From: Solirubrobacterales bacterium
GTDB lineage: Bacteria > Actinomycetota > Thermoleophilia > Solirubrobacterales > JACPNS01
Assembly: GCA_016185345.1 (NCBI GenBank)
Contig: JACPNS010000004.1
Span: 30,727 to 94,726, forward strand
Direction: 5' to 3'
DNA length: 64,000 bases
Within the stretch, counting starts at the first letter, position 1; every line of letters begins with the position of its first letter. Of this stretch, positions 54,502 through 62,359 are shown piece by piece. The notes under the pieces are model-generated. The model was not told the DNA's origin and ran no database searches. It was given only the letters and a program-made list of their open reading frames with translations. The translations under genes and the position numbers were made by a program.

Positions 54502-55002
54502 CTAAGGCTGGGCGCGGCGCAAGTGGTACAGCGCGATTCCTGCTGCGACCGACACGTTGAGCGATTCCTTTTCGCCGAACTGCGGGATCTCGACGATCGC
54601 GTCGCAGGAGTTCAGCGTCTCGGTCGCGATTCCCCGCGTCTCGCTGCCGAGCAAAAGGGCGATGTCGCCGGCTGCGTTTTTGAGGTCGAAGAGCTCGATC
54701 GAGCGATCGTCCTGCTCGAGCGCGAAGGTCTGCGCGCCCTCCGGCAGCATCGCGAGCGCCGCGTCGATGTCCGCTGCGTGAGCAAACTCAACCGTCGCAT
54801 CCGCGCCGAGCGCAGTCTTCTGGATCGCTTTGTTGTTCGCGCTGATGACCACCGGGCTGCGGTCGTCGCCGGGGCCGAGATAGGGATACGGCGTGATTCC
54901 CGCGCAGATGAGGCGGCCGCCGCCGACGGCATCAAGCGTGCGCGCGATCGCTCCCACGTTGTAGGTGCTGCGAATGTCGTCGAGGATCACGGTGATTGAC
55001 AT
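54502..55002 (-). CDS. small SPOUT (TrmH-type) RNA methyltransferase
   Basis: 166 residues from the ATG at 55002, a bare SPOUT domain without the N-terminal binding domain. Motifs: LDDIRSTYNVGAIARTLDA, IALLLGSETRGIATETL and QFGEKESLNVSVAAGIALYH. Such short forms methylate tRNA or rRNA ribose; the target is not evident. It lies 10 bp upstream of the I78-like gene on the same strand. Confidence 0.85.
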   Translation of the reverse strand: MSITVILDDIRSTYNVGAIARTLDAVGGGRLICAGITPYPYLGPGDDRSPVVISANNKAIQKTALGADATVEFAHAADIDAALAMLPEGAQTFALEQDDRSIELFDLKNAAGDIALLLGSETRGIATETLNSCDAIVEIPQFGEKESLNVSVAAGIALYHLRRAQP

Positions 55003-55049
55003 TGGACAGGAGATTACGGGCGCCGAGAAGGCTCGGTAGTCTGAGAGGC

Positions 55050-56102
55050 ATGCTTCGAATATTGCGTAGAGCTGTGGTGGTGGCCGCGCTCGCAGCACTG
55101 CTTGCGGCGACCACGTCCTCAGCTGCGGTGACGGTCGGAACCGCCTCGCCGGGTGGACCGATGAGCGGCGGCGTGACCGGCTGCTTCGTCGCGGTCACGG
55201 ACACGCCAGTCACATGCTCGATCATCATGTCAACGCTTCCTGCCGTGGACTGGGCGCCAGGGGGCCTCTCGGCTCCCTCCTCCGGCGTGATCACGCGTTG
55301 GCGAATGTCAATCGGCGCATTCACCAATCAGACGATCACGGTTGCGCCTCAGGTGTACTCGATCACCGGCGCCGGCCTGAACGGGCGCTACACCGCGCTG
55401 CGCACAGGAGCTTTCCGACCAGTCCCCGAGAGCGGCGGCGCGCTCACGTTTCCCGAGCGCCTGGCCATCGGCACCAACGATCGCATCGGACTATCGCTCA
55501 CGATCAACGGCCCCGCGGGTTCGAACCCATTCGTTCTGAGCCCGACCACCAATCCCTCATCGGCCTATTTCTACGCCTTCACACCTGCGCTCGCCGACGG
55601 CGACTTCTTCCTCACGAACGGGCTCGTGAGTGGCATTTCAACGCGGATCGTGCTCAACGCCGACGTGGAGCCAGACATCGATTTCGACGGCTTCGGCGAT
55701 GAAACCCAGGACGGCTGCCCGCAGCGCGCTGACGTATCGGGCGCTTGTCCGCCGCCGGTGATCGGTACGCCGGTGTACTCGAAGGGCAGCTTCATCTTCA
55801 CGTCAGACATCGCCGCGAAGGCGACCACCACGCTGTTTCGCGCGACGGCGGGCCGCAAGGTCGGCAAGAAGTGCAAAGCCAAGGCCACGAAGGGCAAGCG
55901 CTGCACGATCTACACGAAGTTCGCCGAGTGGAAAGACGACGTGACCCCGGGCAGCAACACGATTTCCTACGCCTACAAAGTCGGCGGAAAGACGCTCAAG
56001 CCGGGCAAGTACAAAGCCACGATCGTGATCGTCAGCGCTCAGAACACGTCGTCGACCACCGACGTGAAGTTCACGGTCACGAAGCCCAAGAAGAAGAAGT
56101 AA
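55050..56102 (+). CDS. secreted protein with calcium-type Asp motif and Lys-rich tail
   Basis: About 350 residues from the ATG at 55050. Signal peptide: RRAVVVAALAALLAATTSSA. The body (30-205) is beta-rich. EPDIDFDGFGDETQDGCPQ is a thrombospondin-type-3-like Asp motif that may bind calcium. The final ~100 residues are Lys-rich beta sequence (GRKVGKKCKAKATKGKRC, ending KPKKKK), analogous to the tail of the protein at 7827. Likely cell-surface; no activity assigned. Confidence 0.75.
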   Translation: MLRILRRAVVVAALAALLAATTSSAAVTVGTASPGGPMSGGVTGCFVAVTDTPVTCSIIMSTLPAVDWAPGGLSAPSSGVITRWRMSIGAFTNQTITVAPQVYSITGAGLNGRYTALRTGAFRPVPESGGALTFPERLAIGTNDRIGLSLTINGPAGSNPFVLSPTTNPSSAYFYAFTPALADGDFFLTNGLVSGISTRIVLNADVEPDIDFDGFGDETQDGCPQRADVSGACPPPVIGTPVYSKGSFIFTSDIAAKATTTLFRATAGRKVGKKCKAKATKGKRCTIYTKFAEWKDDVTPGSNTISYAYKVGGKTLKPGKYKATIVIVSAQNTSSTTDVKFTVTKPKKKK

Positions 56103-56116
56103 CGCCGCGGCGCGCC

Positions 56117-56130
56117 GGGGCTAAAGCCCC
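56117..56130. terminator. short bidirectional hairpin between convergent genes
   Basis: GGGGCT-AA-AGCCCC lies between the secreted-protein stop and the acyl-CoA dehydrogenase stop, overlapping the latter. The stem is compact and no T-tract follows. Confidence 0.4.
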
Positions 56131-57266
56131 AGCGTCGCCCCGATGATCTCGCGTTGGATCTCGCTGGTGCCGGCGAAGATTGTTCCTACCAACCCCGCGC
56201 GAACGTGCTTCTCCATGTCGTACTCGAGCGCGTAGCCGTAACCGCCCATCATCTGCATGCCTTCCAGCGAGATGTATTTGGCGACCTCGGTGCTCTTGAG
56301 CTTGGCCATCGAGGCCTCCTTCGCGAACACGCGGTTCGGGTCCTCGTCGATCTGCTGCGCGATGTCGTAGATCAGCAGGCGCAGGCATTCGAGCTCGGTT
56401 GCCATGTCGGCGATCCGGTGCTTCAGGGCCTGGAAGGATCCGATCGGACGACCGAACTGCTCGCGCTCCTTGACGTACTTGAGCGTGTCATCGAACGCGC
56501 GTTGCGCGATCCCGAGATACATCGCCGAAAGGATCATCCGCTCGCTGTTGAGACCTGTCATCAGTTGCATCCAGCCTCCACCCTCTTCGCCGAGCAGCGC
56601 CTCGTCGGGCACGAAGCAGTCGGTCAGGAAGATGTCGTTGACCTCGTGCGGGCCGGCGAGCGTCGGGATCGGGCGGATCTCCATGCCCTCGGTGCCGGCG
56701 GGGATGCCGAGCATCGTGATGCCTTCGTGCTTTGAGCCAGAAGAGTCCGTGCGGACGATCGTGAGAATGTTGGCGCTGACCTGGGCGTTCGAGCACCAGG
56801 TCTTCTGGCCGTTGATCACGTAGCCGCCGTCGACCTTCTCGGCGCGGCATTGCAGTGATCCGACGTCGCTTCCGGAGCCGGGCTCACTCATCACGATCGC
56901 CTCGACGTTGCCTTCGCAGATGCCGCCGAGGATGTTCTTCTTCTGCTCCTCGGTGCCGTGGCGCTGGTAGGCGCCCTGGACGATCGCGGTGGTGCCAAAG
57001 CCAGCCGCCGGGATCATTCCGCGAGAGATGCCTTCGAGGAAGATGGTCTGGTCGACCATGTTGCCGCCGGCTCCGCCGTATTCCTCCTCGATCGAAACGC
57101 CGGTCCAGCCGAGTCCGCCGAGCTTTCGCATGATGTCCATGTTCGTGGGCTCGGTGCCCTCGGCCGTGAGGATGTGACGCTGTTCGAGCGTTCCGCATTC
57201 GCGGGCGGCGAACTCGTCGATCGCGTCGCGGAATGCGATCTGCTCAGGTGTGAACGCGATGCCCAT
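56121..57266 (-). CDS. acyl-CoA dehydrogenase
   Basis: 381 residues from the ATG at 57266, which overlaps the thiolase stop (TAATG). FAD enzyme of acyl-CoA oxidation: GGLGWTGVSIEEEYGGAGGN, AIVMSEPGSGSDVGSLQCRA, INGQKTWCSNAQ, and C-terminal GGYGYALEYDMEKHVRAG followed by GTSEIQREIIG. The catalytic base cannot be fixed by eye; the substrate is unknown. Co-transcribed with the thiolase and probably repressed by the divergent TetR gene. Confidence 0.92.
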   Translation of the reverse strand: MGIAFTPEQIAFRDAIDEFAARECGTLEQRHILTAEGTEPTNMDIMRKLGGLGWTGVSIEEEYGGAGGNMVDQTIFLEGISRGMIPAAGFGTTAIVQGAYQRHGTEEQKKNILGGICEGNVEAIVMSEPGSGSDVGSLQCRAEKVDGGYVINGQKTWCSNAQVSANILTIVRTDSSGSKHEGITMLGIPAGTEGMEIRPIPTLAGPHEVNDIFLTDCFVPDEALLGEEGGGWMQLMTGLNSERMILSAMYLGIAQRAFDDTLKYVKEREQFGRPIGSFQALKHRIADMATELECLRLLIYDIAQQIDEDPNRVFAKEASMAKLKSTEVAKYISLEGMQMMGGYGYALEYDMEKHVRAGLVGTIFAGTSEIQREIIGATLGL

Positions 57267-58489
57267 TATGCGGCGACCGGAGACTTGACAGCAGGCTTGT
57301 AAACGGTGACAACGGCTGCTCCGCCGAGACCGATGTTGTGCTGCAGGCCAACCTTGGCGCCCTCGACCTGGCGCTTGTCGGCGTCGCCGCGGATCTGCCA
57401 GGTCAGCTCGCTGCACTGCGCAAGCCCTGTCGCGCCGAGCGGATGGCCCTTGCTGATCAGTCCGCCGGATGGGTTCACCACCCACTTGCCGCCGTAGGTG
57501 GTGTCCTCGGACTCGACCAGGTCGTGCCCGTGACCGACCTCGGCCATGCCCAGCGCCTCATACGTGATCAGTTCGTTGGCGGAGAAGCAGTCGTGCAGCT
57601 CGATGACGTCCACGTCTTCGATCGTCAGGTCCGCTTCTTCCAGCGCCTGCTCCGCAGCGGTCTTTGACATGTCAAAGCCGACGAGGTTGATTGAAGACGC
57701 GCCCTCGAAGGTGCTCTCCATGTCCGTGACCATCGCCTGACCGGCGATCTCAACTGCCTTGTCCCAGAGGTCGTGCTCGTCCACGAAGCTCTCGCTCGCG
57801 ATGATCGCCACGCCTGAGCCGTCGGAGGTCGGCGAGCACTGCAGCTTGGTCAGCGGCGTGTGGATCTCCTTGGCTTCCTTGATTTCGTCGAGCGTGTACT
57901 CGTCCTGGAACTGCGCGTACGGATTGTTCACCGAGTGCTTGTGGTTCTTCCAACCGATCCACGCGTAGTGCTCGGGCTTACTGCCGTACTTCTCCATGTG
58001 CTCACGGCCGGCGTTGCCGAACATCTGTGGCGCCGGCGGGGACTCTTCCCAGCCGCCTCGGCCTTCGATCATCGTCATCACGTGTTTGTCCAACGGGTTC
58101 GTCCGATCGAGAAATTTTGCCCCCAGCGAACCCTTCTCCATTTTTTCGAAACCAACTGCGATCGCGCAGTCGGCGAGGCCACCCTTGACTGCCTGGCGTG
58201 CCATGTAGAGGGCCGAGGATCCGGTCGAACAGTTGTTGTTGACGTTTACGACCGGGATTCCAGTCAGCCCGAGTCCATAGATTGCGCGCTGGCCTGACGT
58301 GCTGTCGCCGTAGCAATAGCCCACGAATGCCTGCTCGATCTCCGTGTAGTCGATGCCCGCGTCTTCTAGCGCTTTGGTGCCGGCCTCGAGCACCATGTCC
58401 GGGTAGTCCCATTCCTTGGAGCCCGGCTTTTCGAACTTGGTCATACCCACACCGATCACGAACGTGCGGTTGCCCCTGTGCTTCGACAT
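57266..58489 (-). CDS. SCP2/SCP-x-type thiolase (lipid-transfer protein family)
   Basis: 407 residues from the ATG at 58489, with CAGGAG seven bases upstream. [20 protein letters not shown] contains the nucleophilic Cys; [19 protein letters not shown] and [20 protein letters not shown] are the HDCF and GHPxGATG motifs of the SCP-x branch. Such thiolases act on branched or sterol side-chain acyl-CoAs. Followed directly by an acyl-CoA dehydrogenase. Confidence 0.92.
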   Translation of the reverse strand: MSKHRGNRTFVIGVGMTKFEKPGSKEWDYPDMVLEAGTKALEDAGIDYTEIEQAFVGYCYGDSTSGQRAIYGLGLTGIPVVNVNNNCSTGSSALYMARQAVKGGLADCAIAVGFEKMEKGSLGAKFLDRTNPLDKHVMTMIEGRGGWEESPPAPQMFGNAGREHMEKYGSKPEHYAWIGWKNHKHSVNNPYAQFQDEYTLDEIKEAKEIHTPLTKLQCSPTSDGSGVAIIASESFVDEHDLWDKAVEIAGQAMVTDMESTFEGASSINLVGFDMSKTAAEQALEEADLTIEDVDVIELHDCFSANELITYEALGMAEVGHGHDLVESEDTTYGGKWVVNPSGGLISKGHPLGATGLAQCSELTWQIRGDADKRQVEGAKVGLQHNIGLGGAAVVTVYKPAVKSPVAA

Positions 58490-58516
58490 CGATCTACTCC
58501 TGTGTAAGTTTTGTTT

Positions 58517-58540
58517 CGCTTGTTGAGCGTTCAGCAAGCG
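58517..58540. promoter_or_regulatory. candidate TetR operator (24-bp near-palindrome)
   Basis: CGCTTGTTGAGC is mirrored by GTTCAGCAAGCG with two mismatches per half. It lies in the 75-bp gap between the divergent thiolase and TetR genes, the expected place for a shared operator. The core TGAgCGtTCA resembles sites of lipid-responsive TetR regulators. Confidence 0.65.
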
Positions 58541-58564
58541 GGATAGTAACGTGTCTGCTCACAG

Positions 58565-59185
58565 ATGGAAGCCGCAGCGAGAAATATGCGCCAGATCCAG
58601 GCCGACGAGGCGCGCATCGCGCTGATCGAGGCCGCCTCCACCCTCTTCGCCGAGCGCGGCTACCACGACAGCAGCGTCGCGGCGATCGGCGAGCGCGCCG
58701 GGGTTTCACGCGGGCTCGTCAACCATCACTTCGGCTCGAAAGAGAACCTCCTGACGGCCGTGATCGAGGCGCACATCCACGAATGGGAGCACGAAGTCGT
58801 CGCTCCGGCGATCGCCGACAAACAGGGCCTCAATGCCCTCCGCGCGATCATCTTCGCTCACTGCGAGCTGGCAAAGCGGCGACCTGAACACCTGCTTCTT
58901 CTTTACAGATTGATGGGCGAAGCGCTTGACCCGCGCAACAGCCTCGGCGATGCATTCGCCGCCGTTCACAAGCGCTGGCGCGAGCAGGGCAAGTACTGGT
59001 GGGATGAGGGCGTCGCAAACGGTGAGATCGACGGATCAATAGATCAGGACGCCAACGCCTCGCTGATCATCGGCACCGTTCGCGGGATCACATTCGACTG
59101 GCTGACGGCGCCGGGGAGCTTTGACCTCGACGCCGCCTACGAGCAGTTCTGGACGATGCTCGTCGCTTTCCTCACACCCCGCTGA
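58565..59185 (+). CDS. TetR-family regulator of the thiolase/ACAD operon
   Basis: 206 residues. The N-terminal helix-turn-helix is classic: ALIEAASTLFAERGYHDSSV, AAIGERAGVSRGLVNHHFGS, KENLLTAVIEAH. The rest is a helical ligand pocket. Divergent placement from a thiolase and acyl-CoA dehydrogenase suggests it responds to an acyl-CoA. Its end overlaps the convergent tatC end by 14 bp. Confidence 0.9.
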   Translation: MEAAARNMRQIQADEARIALIEAASTLFAERGYHDSSVAAIGERAGVSRGLVNHHFGSKENLLTAVIEAHIHEWEHEVVAPAIADKQGLNALRAIIFAHCELAKRRPEHLLLLYRLMGEALDPRNSLGDAFAAVHKRWREQGKYWWDEGVANGEIDGSIDQDANASLIIGTVRGITFDWLTAPGSFDLDAAYEQFWTMLVAFLTPR

Positions 59186-59933
59186 GGGCTGCCTCATCAA
59201 TCGACTTCGGTCGTCCGAAGATCGAAGCAAGCACGATGCTCGATTCGTAAAGAATCACCAGCGGCACCATCGAGATCACCATCGACACGGGGTCAGTGCC
59301 GGGCAGCAGCATCGCCACGATGGCGATCGCAACAACTGCTGGGCGCCGGGATCGACGCATCTGCTCGGGCGTCGTGACGCCCAATCGCGATGCGCCGATC
59401 GCGACAACCGGCATTTGGAAAAGCACTCCCATCATCACGAGAGTCATCGCCGCGAAGCTGTAGTAATCCTTCGCTCGAACCAGGATGTCGAACTGGTCAT
59501 CGTTGAAGTTCAGGAGGAAGTCCACCGCTGCCGGCAGGACCACGTAGTAGCTGAACACAACGCCGCCGACAAACAGCGCCGGCACCATCAGGAGCAGCGG
59601 GGCCGCCACTCTGCGCTGGTCTGGACTGACCACCGGCGCCATGAAAGCGTAAAGCTCCCAGAGGATCAGCGGCAGAGAGATCAGCAGCGCGGCGTAGGCC
59701 GAGATCGTCATCGTCGTCATGAAAGCCTCACTGACGCCGAAGGTCGTTGGCTCCTTCCCAGGCGGGATTGGGCCGTTCAAGATGTTGAGGATTTCGTTGT
59801 TGAACGTGAACGCCAGCGCAAGCGCGGCCACGAAAACGATCGCGCAGATGATCAGACGATCTCTCAACTCATCGAGGTGGTCGACCATCGAAAGCTCTGC
59901 GTCGACCGCGATTGGTTTGCCCGCCTTGCGCAT
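59172..59933 (-). CDS. tatC: Sec-independent translocase subunit TatC
   Basis: 253 residues with six predicted helices. MVDHLDELRDRLIICAIVF is the conserved N-terminus whose charged face binds the twin-arginine signal. SEAFMTTMTISAYAALLISL, FALFVGGVVFSYYVVLP-like (here ALFVGGVVFSYYVVLPA) and DYYSFAAMTLVMMGVLFQMP are family segments. It is 5 bp after tatA. A Tat substrate gene is the divergent neighbour. Confidence 0.95.
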   Translation of the reverse strand: MRKAGKPIAVDAELSMVDHLDELRDRLIICAIVFVAALALAFTFNNEILNILNGPIPPGKEPTTFGVSEAFMTTMTISAYAALLISLPLILWELYAFMAPVVSPDQRRVAAPLLLMVPALFVGGVVFSYYVVLPAAVDFLLNFNDDQFDILVRAKDYYSFAAMTLVMMGVLFQMPVVAIGASRLGVTTPEQMRRSRRPAVVAIAIVAMLLPGTDPVSMVISMVPLVILYESSIVLASIFGRPKSIDEAALSGV

Positions 59934-59938
59934 CGGTT

Positions 59939-60190
59939 CTACGCCGGAATCTTCACTCGAGTCGGCTCTTCGACCGTTTCGACTTCCGTCGCCACGACGG
60001 TCACAGGCTCGGGAAGTGCGATGTCGTCGGCTTCCCTTTCCTTCTCGTCGTTGTCTCCGCCGATCGAGCTCTTGAATTCGCGGATGCCCTTGCCGATCGA
60101 CGCGCCCATCTCGGGGAGTCGCTTGGGTCCAAAAAAGATCAGTGCGATCGCCAGGACGACGATCAGTTCCATGGGTCCGATGTTCGGCAT
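59939..60190 (-). CDS. tatA: Sec-independent translocase subunit TatA
   Basis: 83 residues from the ATG at 60190, preceded by AAGGAGG at 5-6 bases. GPMELIVVLAIALIFFGPKR is the membrane helix and FGPK hinge; GASIGKGIREFKSSI is the amphipathic helix; the tail is acidic. An in-frame ATG at 60322 also has a strong AAAGGAGGTGA and would add 44 residues before the membrane helix, which TatA proteins do not normally have. See findings. Confidence 0.92.
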   Translation of the reverse strand: MPNIGPMELIVVLAIALIFFGPKRLPEMGASIGKGIREFKSSIGGDNDEKEREADDIALPEPVTVVATEVETVEEPTRVKIPA

Positions 60191-60403
60191 TGCTGCCTCC
60201 TTAGGTTGAGTTTCGGACGGTTCTTGTATCGGGGTTTCGGCGCCCGGCGCGATCTGGATCAGTCGAAAGGAAAAGAGGCCGTCAGGTGATCCGGGCCACC
60301 CCGACCGCCGTAACCCCGCCATCGGAAGCTCACCTCCTTTCGGCTCACGGGCCTTGGATTCTGTTGAAGAAGTCCCCGCAAATCCACTCAATGGAGGCAT
60401 TTC
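60191..60403. other. intergenic region between tatA and the Tat-exported protein
   Basis: 213 bp between divergent genes. On the minus strand it holds a second Shine-Dalgarno plus ATG module (60322) in frame with tatA; on the plus strand GGAGG lies six bases before the ferritin-like start. The remainder is GC-rich and could fold, but I recognise no known RNA motif. Confidence 0.4.
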
Positions 60404-61144
60404 ATGTCCGCAGTAACAACCCCAGATCTAAGTCCGGTCTACCGGGCAATTGACTCGGAATTCGAAGACGAATCGGCGCACACGCGCCGTAAGTTTGTGG
60501 CCGGCGCCGCGGCGATGATCGGCAGCGCAGGACTGCTCTCGATCCCCACCGAGGCGTTCGCCAAGAACGACGCGAAGACGATTCTGAACATCGCTGCCAC
60601 GGCTGAAGTTCTGGCAACGATCGTCAACACGGTCGGTGCAGAAACAGTCCCGCTTGACGACGTGACCAAGCTGAACGTGCAGAACGCCGCGTTCCAGGAA
60701 CTAGACCACTACAAGGTCCTCCGCTCGATCGGCGCAAAGCCGGCGACGAAGAAGATCTGGGTCCCTGACGCAGTGTTCGCCAGCAAGGACGGTCTTCTGA
60801 ACACACTGGTTGCCGGAGACAGCATCTTTGTCACGGCGTACCTGATCGGCGTCACGGCATTCGCCCGCGCCAAGAAGTCAACTGAGGCTCGCTACGCAGC
60901 CGAGATCATGGGCGTCGAGTCCGTACATCGCGCGCTTGCACTCCAGTCGCTCGGCAAGCCGGGCAACGACCTTGCGTTCGCCGAGTACTCATTCACGAAG
61001 ATCGAGACCGCAGTGAAGAAGCTGCAGGGCGCGGGCTTCGGCTTTGGCGAGATGAGCAAGGCCCCCGGCAAGTTCTACGACTTCAACGAAGTCAGCAAGC
61101 GCACGCCGAACACCGGACAGGTCAAGTCACTCAAGCCTCGCTGA
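60404..61144 (+). CDS. Tat-exported ferritin-like protein
   Basis: 246 residues. HTRRKFVAGAAAMIGSAGLL, starting near residue 27, is a twin-arginine signal with a long polar n-region; cleavage is likely near AFA-KN. The mature part (~55-215) is a four-helix ferritin_2-type domain (LNIAATAEVLATIVNTVGAE, FQELDHYKVLRSIGA, IMGVESVHRALALQSLG), with Glu and His residues in the usual ExxH spacing. Location beside tatA and tatC fits a Tat client. A metal-dependent oxidase or iron role is possible but unproven. Confidence 0.85.
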   Translation: MSAVTTPDLSPVYRAIDSEFEDESAHTRRKFVAGAAAMIGSAGLLSIPTEAFAKNDAKTILNIAATAEVLATIVNTVGAETVPLDDVTKLNVQNAAFQELDHYKVLRSIGAKPATKKIWVPDAVFASKDGLLNTLVAGDSIFVTAYLIGVTAFARAKKSTEARYAAEIMGVESVHRALALQSLGKPGNDLAFAEYSFTKIETAVKKLQGAGFGFGEMSKAPGKFYDFNEVSKRTPNTGQVKSLKPR

Positions 61145-61164
61145 TCCAGTTGCGAGTAGACAAA

Positions 61165-61194
61165 AGCGGGCCGTGCTGAGAAGCGCGGCCCGCT
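61165..61194 (+). terminator. terminator after the ferritin-like gene
   Basis: AGCGGGCCG and CGGCCCGCT form a perfect 9-bp stem around a 12-base loop, 20 bp after the stop, followed by CTGTCGTTT. It could also serve the convergent TatA-like gene. Confidence 0.7.
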
Positions 61195-61214
61195 CTGTCG
61201 TTTAAGTCATGGAC

Positions 61215-61520
61215 TCAGACGCGGAGAAGTTCGTGCGGAAGCGGCGATCCGTCGCGGTCGCCAGCGGCGAATTGCGGACGCTCATCCGAAGCGGCCTGGC
61301 CGGGAGTGCGCAATGGGCGCTCTGCAGCTCGAAGCTGAAGCGGCGACGGAGCGCGGCCGGCGGCGTGCTGCGAAGGCATGCGCTGGACGAGCGGCACGCG
61401 CTCAACCTGCTTGACCTTCACGGCCTGCGGCTTCTTGGCGCGGTGCGGTAGCTCCTTGGGTCCGAAGACCACGAAGACAGCAACCACCGCGAGGATGATT
61501 TCGAGCGAGCCAATTTCCAT
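61215..61520 (-). CDS. second TatA/B-like protein with atypical tail
   Basis: 101 residues. MEIGSLEIILAVVAVFVVFG followed by PKELP matches the TatA/TatB membrane helix and hinge. The amphipathic helix that should follow is replaced by a short basic, Pro-rich segment (HRAKKPQAVKVKQVERVP), and the tail is rich in Pro, Ala, Arg and Gln. AAGGA lies nine bases before the ATG. It may be a specialised or degenerate Tat component. Confidence 0.62.
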   Translation of the reverse strand: MEIGSLEIILAVVAVFVVFGPKELPHRAKKPQAVKVKQVERVPLVQRMPSQHAAGRAPSPLQLRAAERPLRTPGQAASDERPQFAAGDRDGSPLPHELLRV

Positions 61521-61700
61521 TGGTTGGATCCTTCCGAGAATGGAGTGAAAAACCGAGAGAGGTCAGGCGGCCGAGTGCCGTAGAACTCTGAGGGACCCAA
61601 TGTATGAGGCGATCTTCGAAAATGCAAACACATTCTGAACATCAGCGTTCGCGACGCGCGCCGGCGGACCCCAAACCCGCCGGACGCGCGAAGCCGCCGC
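61521..61700. other. spacer between two small membrane-protein genes
   Basis: 180 bp. It contains the hairpin described at 61655-61690 and the ribosome site of the TatA-like gene. No further gene is apparent; open frames crossing it have no recognisable protein character. Confidence 0.35.
61655..61690 (-). terminator. strong GC hairpin after the 61701 gene
   Basis: CGCGCGCCGGCGG (61655-61667) pairs with CCGCCGG-A-CGCGCG (61677-61690), 13 pairs with one bulged A and a 9-base loop. It lies 10 bp past the stop of the small anchored protein. No T-tract follows. Confidence 0.5.
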
Positions 61701-62015
61701 TTACTGAGCTGGCATCTTCAGCGGCGCGAGGCCATCCGATGGCGGTGCGGAGCTCGCCACCGGCTGGCGTGTCGGAGCCGCGGCGCGCGGGGCACCGGGC
61801 GGCGTTGCGTGCTGCTCGGGAGGTGCGGGCGACATCGCGGCCGGCGCGGAGGCCTGAACCGTTATGCGCTTGTCGTACGCCGAAGGCAACGAGTCGAGAA
61901 AGACGTCATCGGCCGTCGGACCGTCCTGCCGCGTGAAGAAGCGCGGCAAGAACACGGATAGTCCGACCAGCGCAAGGACTACAGCGCCGAAGACGAGTGG
62001 ATCGATTTGAGACAT
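61701..62015 (-). CDS. small membrane-anchored protein with Pro/Ala-rich tail
   Basis: 104 residues. One N-terminal helix (PLVFGAVVLALVGLSVFLPR) is followed by a short polar segment (TADDVFLDSLPSAYDKRITV) and a disordered Pro/Ala tail. AAGGGG lies eight bases before the ATG. It is upstream of the TatA-like gene on the same strand and may share its function. No family recognised. Confidence 0.6.
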   Translation of the reverse strand: MSQIDPLVFGAVVLALVGLSVFLPRFFTRQDGPTADDVFLDSLPSAYDKRITVQASAPAAMSPAPPEQHATPPGAPRAAAPTRQPVASSAPPSDGLAPLKMPAQ

Positions 62016-62230
62016 CTTTGTTACCCCTTGTTTTGCGGAGAGAGCTGTGGACTGAGGCGTCTGAGTCGCCTGCGGAGGACTCGACGTATTAGTTGTACCG
62101 CGAAGTACGAGCCGAGTACAAACACCGGTTCATTCGTACTAGCCGGAACGATTGGGGTGCTGTCCCCTCGTCCAAAAGTCCGCTTTTCTGGACGCGTACC
62201 CATTTGTTCCAGCAGCGTCCAGTTAACGAA
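62016..62230. other. intergenic region with an inverted repeat
   Basis: No gene is supported here. CTGGACGC (62188-62195) and GCGTCCAG (62215-62222) form a perfect 8-bp inverted repeat with a 19-base gap. AAAAGTCCGCTTTT-like symmetry lies next to it. The role is unknown; a promoter for the 61701 gene should also be here. Confidence 0.35.
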
Positions 62231-62255
62231 GAAACCCGCCACAAGGACGGGTTTC
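62231..62255 (-). terminator. terminator after tRNA-Val
   Basis: GAAACCCG (62231-62238) pairs with CGGGTTTC (62248-62255) around a 9-base loop. On the minus strand it is followed by TTCGTT. It lies 17 bp beyond the 3' end of tRNA-Val. Confidence 0.7.
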
Positions 62256-62271
62256 TGAAGATGCAAGGAAG

Positions 62272-62344
62272 TGGGCGTTACTGGGCTCGAACCAGTGACC
62301 CCCAGCTTGTCGAGCTGGTGCTCTCCCAACTGAGCTAAACGCCC
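62272..62344 (-). tRNA. tRNA-Val (GAC)
   Basis: 73 bases fold as a full cloverleaf: acceptor GGGCGTT/AACGCCC, D-arm GCTC/GAGC, anticodon arm CCAGC-TCGACAA-GCTGG, variable GGGTC, T-arm ACTGG-TTCGAGC-CCAGT, discriminator A. The anticodon is GAC (Val). Position 33 is C rather than the near-universal U. CCA is not encoded (CTT follows). Confidence 0.92.
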
Positions 62345-62359
62345 TTGCGGGGGATCAGG

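Noticed and set aside
62021..62329. Open frame across tRNA-Val on the minus strand
   Set aside because: It translates the tRNA itself (typical GVTGSSPV pattern) and is a known kind of false gene.
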